Assembly: GCF_014489115.1 (NCBI RefSeq)
Contig: NZ_JACTAH010000001.1
Span: 434,001 to 498,000 of the forward strand
Direction: 5' to 3'
Length of the DNA stretch: 64,000 nucleotides
Origin: Thauera sedimentorum
Lineage (GTDB): Bacteria; Pseudomonadota; Gammaproteobacteria; Burkholderiales; Rhodocyclaceae
Each line of letters starts with the position of its first letter. The stretch's first letter is position 1. This document shows, piece after piece, positions 39,473-46,461 of the stretch. The translations under genes were made by a program, and so were the position numbers. The notes under the pieces were generated by a model. It saw only the letters and a program-made list of their open reading frames with translations. It was not told where the DNA came from and made no database searches.

Positions 39473-40342
39473 TCACTGCCTGCGCTCGGGCAACGCAAAG
39501 GCCACCGGGCAGTCCGGAAAGCTCGCCTCGAAGTTGCGCACCGTACCTTCGATGTCGATGCGCACCAGGCGGGCGACGAAGCACTGCTCGGCGGCGGGTT
39601 TGCCCAGTTCGAAGACTTCGGGCTCGAAGGTGAGGTGGGGGTTGCCCCAGGTCTGGCCGCCGTCGTGCGATTCGATGCGGTAGGCGCCGACAATAGGGGC
39701 GGGATCGGGCGCGGTCTTGGCGACCAAAGGTGTTTCTGCAGCGAGTAGATCGGGCCGCCAGATAATGGTATCGATCGACCAGGGAATGGTCTTCCGGTCA
39801 AAGCGCAAACCCGAGTCCTCAATATTCTTGAACTGAGATTGATCTACCGCTTGGCCGAGGATTACTGCGCGAAACAGTTCGTCCTGCAGATTGATGTCTT
39901 GGAATGTGTCCGCTGTACGGGGCATGTATCGGTAGGCAAGCTTATACGGTACGCCGTTTACCATCCCGTGCAGGGCGCAAAGCCGACTTATGTAGTCAAG
40001 GTCGTTCTGCTTACTTAGAATCAAACCCCATGAATGCCCACCCGCAGCCGGCAGCTCATTGCCCCCCTTCACAGGTTGGTAATAGGTCGCGAATCCGGAG
40101 CGGCTGACGCTTCTTGCTCCACCGATCCAGATATTGGTCGGATGCCTGTGGACCGGTTTTAGCCCGAGATAGGTCGAGCGCAGGATGAAGCTGCTGCCAT
40201 CGGGCAGGGCGCACTCGATCTCGTCCTTGCGCGGTTCGTAGGCCGAGCCACAGGCCGCGGTGAGCAGTGCCAGCAGGCACGGAGTTACGGCCCGTCGCGC
40301 TCTGGCCGGGTTAAAGTACGTTTCCATCTGCCGGGTCGTCAT
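39473..40342 (-). CDS. Array lipoprotein 2 (type A)
   Basis: 289 residues. The ATG at 40342 overlaps the stop of an orphan RHS tail by 4 bases. Signal ends LLTAAC (Cys31), mature start GSAYEPRKDEIEC. Very close to lipoprotein 1 over its whole length, including YLGLKPVHRHPTNIW, the SHDGGQTW Asp-box-like motif and the four cysteines; scattered substitutions lie mostly between residues 90 and 190. No known family recognised. Likely periplasmic or surface-facing through a lipid anchor. Confidence 0.77.
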   Translation of the reverse strand: MTTRQMETYFNPARARRAVTPCLLALLTAACGSAYEPRKDEIECALPDGSSFILRSTYLGLKPVHRHPTNIWIGGARSVSRSGFATYYQPVKGGNELPAAGGHSWGLILSKQNDLDYISRLCALHGMVNGVPYKLAYRYMPRTADTFQDINLQDELFRAVILGQAVDQSQFKNIEDSGLRFDRKTIPWSIDTIIWRPDLLAAETPLVAKTAPDPAPIVGAYRIESHDGGQTWGNPHLTFEPEVFELGKPAAEQCFVARLVRIDIEGTVRNFEASFPDCPVAFALPERRQ

Positions 40343-40515
40343 TGCTTCGAGTCCATCCCCGGGTAGCCGATGCGTGCGTTGCGCAACTCGTTGGCATCCA
40401 TCTTGTAGACCTCGTGCAAGGACACGACGCCGACCATGACCCCTTCGACCGCATCGTAGAGCCGCGTGATTTCGAGCTTCGTATGCTCGACGACCAAGTG
40501 AAAGGCGAGGTAGTA
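40339..40515 (-). pseudogene. Orphan copy of the RHS C-terminal tail (between lipoproteins 1 and 2)
   Basis: 58 codons plus stop with an open frame, identical to the RHS C-terminus at about 45 of 58 positions by eye (TKLEITRLYDAVEGVMVG, EVYKMDA, NARIGYPGMDSKQ). It starts right after the conserved flank downstream of lipoprotein 1. No in-frame start or ribosome site is visible, so it is probably a duplication scar or a coupling leader, not a separate gene. Confidence 0.8.
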
Positions 40516-40546
40516 CGGACATGTTCGATGGCGCACAAGTGGGCTC

Positions 40547-41419
40547 TCACTGCTTGCGCTCGGGTAATGCGAAAGCCACCGGGCAGTCCGGAAAACTCGC
40601 CTCGAAGTTGCGCACGGTACCTTTGATGTCGATGCGCACCAGGCGGGCAACAAAGCACTGCTCGGCGGCGGGCTTGCCCAGTTCGAAGACTTCGGGCTCG
40701 AAGGTGAGGTGGGGGTTGCCCCAGGTCTGGCCGCCGTCGTGCGATTCGATGCGGTAGGCGCCGACGACCGGAGCGGGGTCGGGCGCGGTCTTGGCGACCA
40801 ACGGTGTTTCTGCAGCGAGTAGATCAGGCCGCCAGATAATGGTATCGACCGACCAGGAAGCGCCCTTTCGGTCAAAGCGCAACCCGGAGTCCTCAATGTC
40901 TTTGAACAGCGATTGATCTACTTCGTGGGCGAAGTTCAATGCGCGAAACAAATTGTGCTGCGAGTTGATTCTCTCGAACCGATCCGCCTCAGGGGGCATG
41001 TAGCGGTTTGCGAGCACATACGGCACCCCGTTGATCATGCCGTGCAGGGCGCAAAGTCTTGTCATGTAATTGAGATCGTTGTACTTCGATAAAATCAAAC
41101 CCCATGAATGACCGCCGGCTGCATGAAGATCACGACCGTCCTTCGCCGGGCGGTAATAGGTTTCGAAGCCCGAGCGGTTGACGCTTCTTGCACCGCCGAC
41201 CCAGATATTGGTCGGATGCCTGTGGACCGGTTTGAGCCCGAGATAGGTCGAGCGCAGGATGAAGCTGCTGCCGTCGGGCAGGGCGCACTCGATCTCGTCC
41301 TTGCGCGGCTCGTATGCTGAGCCGCAGGCGGCGGTGAGCAGCGCCAGCAGGTAGGGCGCCACGGTTCGTTGCATCCAGACCGGCGCGGTGCGGTATTTCG
41401 TTATTGGTCCGATCATCAT
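40547..41419 (-). CDS. Array lipoprotein 1 (type A), directly coupled to RHS gene
   Basis: 290 residues from the ATG at 41419 (a second ATG follows at 41416); the RHS stop TGA lies inside this ATGATG, so translation is coupled. A shorter start at Met16 (41374) would also keep the signal peptide. Lipid-anchor Cys32 in LLTAAC, then GSAYEPRKDEIECALPDG. It has an Asp-box-like SHDGGQTW near residue 235 and conserved cysteines in IEC, RLC, EQC and PDC, consistent with two disulfides outside the cytoplasm. Position right after a toxin-like RHS gene is where immunity genes usually sit. Confidence 0.78.
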   Translation of the reverse strand: MMIGPITKYRTAPVWMQRTVAPYLLALLTAACGSAYEPRKDEIECALPDGSSFILRSTYLGLKPVHRHPTNIWVGGARSVNRSGFETYYRPAKDGRDLHAAGGHSWGLILSKYNDLNYMTRLCALHGMINGVPYVLANRYMPPEADRFERINSQHNLFRALNFAHEVDQSLFKDIEDSGLRFDRKGASWSVDTIIWRPDLLAAETPLVAKTAPDPAPVVGAYRIESHDGGQTWGNPHLTFEPEVFELGKPAAEQCFVARLVRIDIKGTVRNFEASFPDCPVAFALPERKQ

Positions 41420-44400
41420 TGTTTCGAGTCCATCCCCAAGTAGCCGATTCGTGCGTTGATCAATTCGCGGGCATCCATCTTGTAGACCTCGCGCAAGGGC
41501 ATGCCGCCGACCATGACCCCTTCGGCCGCATCGTAGAGCCGGGCGATCTCCAGCTTGGTGTGCGCGACGGCCAGATGGAAGGCGAACTGGTACTTGTCGG
41601 TGATCTCGACCTGCACGTAGATGCGGTCGCCGATCTTCAAATCGGACTGGGTGACGCCGAGGTCGGCGTACCATTCGGTGCCGAACATCAGATCGTCATC
41701 GTTTTTCTTTGGTGGCTCACCCTGATACTCCTTCACCTCCCACCCGAACATCGGCGGCCCGTCATACGGTGCGCTGCCGCCCGGGCCCGCATCATCATCC
41801 TTGTGCCAGTAGCCATGGGTGGTGGGGTCGATGTGGCATTCGATGTCGCCGGGTTTGCCGTGCTGCATGAGGGGACAGCCGACCGGTTCGGCGGTGAGGT
41901 TGACCGTGCCGCTGAATAGGCCTTCGACGAGTGTCTCGTCCCACAGGGTGTGCTGGTTCAGCCCGGTCGGCACGTAGCCGACCTCAAAGACGTGGTAATT
42001 GTGGCTGAATGGGTCGGAAGGGTCTTCGAGTACGTAGAGGCGGTCTGGACGCACAGGAGGCGTGCCGAGGAAACCGATGGTGCCGAGGTCGTTGCACACC
42101 GCACCGCCGCGGCCGAAGCCGTCAACCCAGTTGGTGTGCGCGTAGAAATCCGCGATGGCATGGGTATTCTGGCCGAAGGACGACAGGATGGAGCGGATGT
42201 TGTACGTCGTCATGGCACTTGTTGCGCCGCCGACGGACGCGTAGTTGTCCCGCAGGCCGCTGATCTGTGCGAGTGCGGGGGCGATCCAGTCGGTGGTGCC
42301 GTAGTGCGGCATGAGCGTGTTGCAGTGCATGTCCTGGCACATCGGCCCGTTGTTGGGGTTATCCCAGTGGTTGTAGATGTTGCCCTGCCCGCCGCCCAGG
42401 TTGAACGGACTGCCCTGCGAGTCGGTGTGATAGTTGTTGCGGACGATCTGGTCGATGATGGTTGGTGAGAAGCGGTAGCCGTTGTCCATCTGGTACTGGG
42501 TGAAGGCGATCATCAGGATGTCGAGGTGTCCGCCCTGGTCGGTGAGCTTGAGCGGACGCGATTGCCGGGAAGTCCAGAAGAAATCCTCGTCGATCGGAAA
42601 CAAGCCCAGTGGATCGACCGCGCCGAGGGGGGCGTTGCGCACGTAGGCGTAGCGGTTGTCCGAGTCGCTGAGCCCGAGCGGGTCCGGGGTGAGGTAGCGG
42701 CCCGAGCGCGGGTCGTAGTAGCGGTGGATGTTGTAGTGCAGCCCCGTCTCAGCGTCGTCGTACTGGCCGGCGAGGCGCAGCGGGTAGTGGAAGGCGGGCA
42801 TATCGACCGCGGTCGCGGCCAGGGGCTCGCCGAAGGGGCCGAAGGCCTGCTGCCAGACGATGTTGGCGTGCTCGTCGGTGACGGCCAAGGCCAGCCCGCG
42901 CGGGTCGGCGTGGATGGCGAAGACGTCCCGGGCTTGCTCTCCGTCGTCGGCGCGCAGCAGGGTATGGGGGCGATGGCCGGCATAGAGGTACTGGGTGTGC
43001 AGACGGCCGTGCGCGTCGGCCTCGGCCACGAGGCGGTGCTGCAGGTCGTAGATGAAGAAGGTGGTGCGCCCGTCTACGGTCTTGCTGATGCGGTTGCCCA
43101 GCGCGTCGTAGGCGTAGCGCGCGATCATGCGCTGCTCGCGATGCACCTCGGTCAGGCGGTGGGCCTCATCGTAGGTCAGGTGCAGCGTGCCGAGTGCGCT
43201 CTGGCGGCCGAAACCGTCGCGCGATACGGCTTGCTGAGAACGGCGCTCGCCCAGGGGCGTATAGGCGGTGTGCAGCAAGGCGCCGTCGCGGCCGTCGAGC
43301 CGGGCTTCCGCTAAACGGCCGGCAGCGTCGTAGGCGAAGGCGGTAGTTGTGCCACCGAGCTCGGTGGCGGTGATGCGTCCCGCGCGGTCGCGGGTTTGGC
43401 GCAGCTCGATGAGCGCGGGGCCGTCGGACGGTGCCACGGCGATCGACTGGATGCGCCCGTTGGTGCCGGCCGTCACTTTCGTGTGCATGCCGTTCCCGTG
43501 CCGATAGGACAGCGCGTGGCCGAGCGGCGGGTGGGCGATGTCGGCGAGCAGGGTTTGCTCGGTCAGCGCCTGTGGCAGCAGCGCGTGCAGCCAGTCGGCA
43601 AATCCGTCGGAGAGCCTGCGCGCGGCATTGAGCCAGCCGCGTTCGCGCGCGATGTGTTGTGCGTGGGCGGTGTGGGGGTCGTAATGGTAGTGCAGGCGTT
43701 GTCCATCGGGCAGGCTGCGGGCGAGAAGGCGTCCGTCTGTCGCGGCGTAGGCGTAGCGGCTGGCAAAGCGCAGCGTCCCTGTGTCGGCCTCGATGTACTG
43801 CTCGTGGAGGGTGATCTGGCCGAAGGCATCCCGCGCGAAGACGTGTGCATTGGCGCACCCTTGCAGGCGTTCGAGCAGGTCACCCTGGTAGTGCAGGGAT
43901 TCGGTGCAGCCGGCGCGGTGGCGTTCGATCAGGCGGCCGGCGTGGTCGAAGCGCAGGGTTTCGACGCTTTGTTCGCCCTGCAGGCCGAACTGCCGTTTCT
44001 CCACAGTGGCTCCGCTGTAGGCGTAGAGCAGTCGCCCTTCGTCGGGGGCCAGTTCGATGGCGGTGCGTCCGAAGTCGTCCTTGAGCAGCACATGGCCGCG
44101 ACCGGCGGCATCGCGTAACATCCAGGCGCCGTCGCGTAGGCTCAGCGTGCGCATACCGCCATCGGCAGCGAGCTGGTGCAGGCCGGCGGCGTCGGTGCCT
44201 TGCAGCACGGCCGCGCCGTCGGGCGCGAAGCTGACGCGCCCCTCGCCCGATTGGGGCGCCAGCCCGTAGGCCTGCATGACTCCGTCGGCGTCCACGCGGG
44301 CGACCAGGCGGTTGTGTTCGTCCCTCAGGTTCATCTGCGCCCACGCGAGCTCGCCGTGGGCGTCATACACGGCGCGGGCGAGAAGGCGCCGTTCGCGGTC

Positions 44401-46461
44401 GTGCAGGTCGACGAGCTTGCCGTCGGGAGCGAGCGTAGTGGTCGTGCCGTCTGCCGCGTGCTCAATGCTGGTGGTGATGCCGTCGGGGCCTCGGGCGCTG
44501 ACAAGCCGGCCGAGGGCGTCGTAGCTGAAGGCGTACTCGCGGGCGAGTGGCGCCATGTTCATAGCGGAGGCCGTCACGCTCGCCTGCAGCACTGCGCCGC
44601 GTGTGTCGAGGCGCACGGTGCGGCTGATCTGGCGGATTCCGTCGGTGAATGTGCTGGTGTCCACCCTGCCGGCCGGGTCGCGCGCCAGCCGGGTCTGCCG
44701 GCCGCCTGGCTCGGTGCGCAGCACCGGGTGGTGACCGAGTTCATCCCACTCGAAGCGCGTGATGTCCGAATCCTCGGGCGAGGCCTGCGGTCCGTTGGGC
44801 AGCGGACCGTCGATCTCGGTGAGCACGCTGCGGCCGTTGATCCGGGCGTATGCGTAGGTGGTGGTGCGCTCGATGGCGGTGGCCGCCTCGGGGGTACGGG
44901 CCGGCTCGCCGTTCTCGTCGAGCGGGCTGAAGCCGGTCTCGGTGACGCGCAAGGGCTGGCCGGCTTCGTTGTAGTCGATGCGGATCTGGTGCTCCTTGCC
45001 GGGCACCACGCTGGGGCGGGCGATGAGCACGGGAGTGGTGGGCGTGCCCGGGCCGTAGGCGTAGCGCACCCAGCCTTGAAGTTCGGGGCGGCCAGAGATG
45101 AAACGGTAACCTTCGACATGCAGCCTGCGGCCGTGCGCATCAAACTCCGTGCGCGTGCTCTGCAGGGGGTGGCCATCGTCGTCCAGCGTGGTGGTGAGCA
45201 GCGGGCGGCCGGCGGCGTCGTAGCGGTAGCGTACGTTGGTCGGCGGGCAGGTGGCGCAGCCCGGACCGCGTGCTTCGATGATGCGGCGTTCGCTGCCGAT
45301 CAGCTCGGTGATATAGGTGCTTGTCTGGCCGAGGCTGTTGGTGAGCACGGTGCGCCCCGGAGTGGAGAAGTCCAGGGTGAGATCCTCGGCGCCGCGCTCG
45401 CCGTGCGGCGGCATCGGACCGCGCACCGAACGGATGGCGCGCGCCTCCTGGTCGTAGGCCCAGCTGGCGATGCGTTGGTGAACTAGCTCGCCGTCCGTGC
45501 CGCTCCCCGAAACCGTGATGCCGGTGAGCAAGGCGGGGGAATGCTCGTCCTCGTAGTGGTACTCGCGTGCCAGGGTGCTGGTGGTGGTGCCGCGCCCGGC
45601 ATAGGGGTGAGGTTGCGTGGCAGGGTCGTAGCCGGTGGGCAGGGTGACCTTGGTGAGCTTGCCGGCCTCGTCGTAGGTGTAGGCGATGCGCCCGAGCGGG
45701 GTGTCGATGTGGGCGATGGTGCGCAGATCGTCCGTGTAGCCGATGCGCAGCGTGCGACCCTGGGGGTCGGTCACCGACACCAGGCGGCCGGCAGGGTCGC
45801 GCTGGAGGGCGACGAACTCGCCGGAGGGGGCGAGGATCTGGGTGAGCAGGCCGTGGCCGTCGAAGAACAACCGGCGGCCGTCGGGCCAGTGCCAGACGTA
45901 CTGCTCGCCGTGCGCCTTGCGGCTGATGAGGACCTGTCCGCGGGCGGGGTCCAGGCTCGCGCAGCGGTCGGGCTCGGTCGGGTTGCGGGCGAAGATGATG
46001 CGCGAGCCGTCGGCCTGGAGGATCTGCAGGTTGTGGCGGGTGGAGTAGAGACGGGTGTCATAGGAGAGCCGCCAGCCCGGACCGAGGTGGATACCGCGGC
46101 GTTCGGTGTGACCGAGGCGGCTGTTGTAATGGCGTACGACTTCCAGGCCGAGCACGCCGGGCAGCGCGGGCAGGTCGGCCTCGCGTTGGTATTTGTTTCC
46201 TGAGAGTACGCTGATCGGGTTGCCGGCACCCACCGATTGTCCGCCCGGCGCGGCCTGGGTGGCCGGGCCGCCCTGCACGCCACAGGGGTTGCCGACGTCG
46301 TTGTTGACGCACTGGGTGGGGGATGCCGGCCCGCCGGGTGCGGGGCAGCTCATGGTGACGCCGCAGCCGCCGAGCAGCTCGTCGAGCGTGCCCTGGGCGC
46401 CGGCCGGCAGGCCGGGGATCAGTAAGAGCAGCAGAACAGAGGCGAGGCGGACGGGCTTCAT
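41416..46461 (-). CDS. RHS/YD-repeat protein with HET-C/phospholipase C-like C-terminal domain
   Basis: 1681 residues. Sec signal peptide (residues 1-22), a Cys-containing linker, then DUF6531-like GNPISVLSGNKYQREADLP and long YD repeats (YDAAGRP, YDALGR, YDDAETGLHYN). The RHS core ends near residue 1285 with YYDPRSGRYLTPDPLGL and GAVDPLGLF. The last ~390 residues form a distinct domain containing THAIADFYAHTNW, with His1434, Asp1438 and His1442. This H-x3-D-x3-H pattern is seen in HET-C and resembles metal ligands of zinc phospholipase C. RHS shells encapsulate C-terminal toxins. AAGGAAG precedes the ATG, which overlaps the lnt-like stop. Toxicity and the phospholipase role are inferred. Confidence 0.88.
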   Translation of the reverse strand: MKPVRLASVLLLLLIPGLPAGAQGTLDELLGGCGVTMSCPAPGGPASPTQCVNNDVGNPCGVQGGPATQAAPGGQSVGAGNPISVLSGNKYQREADLPALPGVLGLEVVRHYNSRLGHTERRGIHLGPGWRLSYDTRLYSTRHNLQILQADGSRIIFARNPTEPDRCASLDPARGQVLISRKAHGEQYVWHWPDGRRLFFDGHGLLTQILAPSGEFVALQRDPAGRLVSVTDPQGRTLRIGYTDDLRTIAHIDTPLGRIAYTYDEAGKLTKVTLPTGYDPATQPHPYAGRGTTTSTLAREYHYEDEHSPALLTGITVSGSGTDGELVHQRIASWAYDQEARAIRSVRGPMPPHGERGAEDLTLDFSTPGRTVLTNSLGQTSTYITELIGSERRIIEARGPGCATCPPTNVRYRYDAAGRPLLTTTLDDDGHPLQSTRTEFDAHGRRLHVEGYRFISGRPELQGWVRYAYGPGTPTTPVLIARPSVVPGKEHQIRIDYNEAGQPLRVTETGFSPLDENGEPARTPEAATAIERTTTYAYARINGRSVLTEIDGPLPNGPQASPEDSDITRFEWDELGHHPVLRTEPGGRQTRLARDPAGRVDTSTFTDGIRQISRTVRLDTRGAVLQASVTASAMNMAPLAREYAFSYDALGRLVSARGPDGITTSIEHAADGTTTTLAPDGKLVDLHDRERRLLARAVYDAHGELAWAQMNLRDEHNRLVARVDADGVMQAYGLAPQSGEGRVSFAPDGAAVLQGTDAAGLHQLAADGGMRTLSLRDGAWMLRDAAGRGHVLLKDDFGRTAIELAPDEGRLLYAYSGATVEKRQFGLQGEQSVETLRFDHAGRLIERHRAGCTESLHYQGDLLERLQGCANAHVFARDAFGQITLHEQYIEADTGTLRFASRYAYAATDGRLLARSLPDGQRLHYHYDPHTAHAQHIARERGWLNAARRLSDGFADWLHALLPQALTEQTLLADIAHPPLGHALSYRHGNGMHTKVTAGTNGRIQSIAVAPSDGPALIELRQTRDRAGRITATELGGTTTAFAYDAAGRLAEARLDGRDGALLHTAYTPLGERRSQQAVSRDGFGRQSALGTLHLTYDEAHRLTEVHREQRMIARYAYDALGNRISKTVDGRTTFFIYDLQHRLVAEADAHGRLHTQYLYAGHRPHTLLRADDGEQARDVFAIHADPRGLALAVTDEHANIVWQQAFGPFGEPLAATAVDMPAFHYPLRLAGQYDDAETGLHYNIHRYYDPRSGRYLTPDPLGLSDSDNRYAYVRNAPLGAVDPLGLFPIDEDFFWTSRQSRPLKLTDQGGHLDILMIAFTQYQMDNGYRFSPTIIDQIVRNNYHTDSQGSPFNLGGGQGNIYNHWDNPNNGPMCQDMHCNTLMPHYGTTDWIAPALAQISGLRDNYASVGGATSAMTTYNIRSILSSFGQNTHAIADFYAHTNWVDGFGRGGAVCNDLGTIGFLGTPPVRPDRLYVLEDPSDPFSHNYHVFEVGYVPTGLNQHTLWDETLVEGLFSGTVNLTAEPVGCPLMQHGKPGDIECHIDPTTHGYWHKDDDAGPGGSAPYDGPPMFGWEVKEYQGEPPKKNDDDLMFGTEWYADLGVTQSDLKIGDRIYVQVEITDKYQFAFHLAVAHTKLEIARLYDAAEGVMVGGMPLREVYKMDARELINARIGYLGMDSKQ

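Larger units (their letters stand above)
36635..41419 (-). repeat. Tandem array of five paralogous lipoprotein genes with RHS tail copies
   Basis: Order of transcription: RHS, A1, tail, A2, B3, B4, tail, A5, eroded tail. Signal peptides, the first part of the mature chain and the last ~60 residues are most conserved, while the central part varies. Each gene is followed by a related ~25-base flank (on the plus strand, variants of TTCGATGGCGCACAAGTGGG just before the stop). The two unit types and the tail copies point to repeated unequal recombination. Confidence 0.85.

Noticed and set aside
40339..40896. Longer frame joining the RHS tail copy with upstream sequence
   Set aside because: The upstream part is an out-of-frame reading of lipoprotein 1; only the last 59 codons are homologous to RHS.
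36635..41419. Lipoprotein array considered as a CRISPR or simple satellite
   Set aside because: Units are 0.9-1.1 kb coding genes with diverging sequence, not short identical repeats with spacers.
41416..46461. RHS repeats taken as a plain wall-associated adhesin
   Set aside because: Not excluded, but the distinct C-terminal domain after the DPLGL hallmark and the coupled lipoprotein array fit a toxin-type RHS better.
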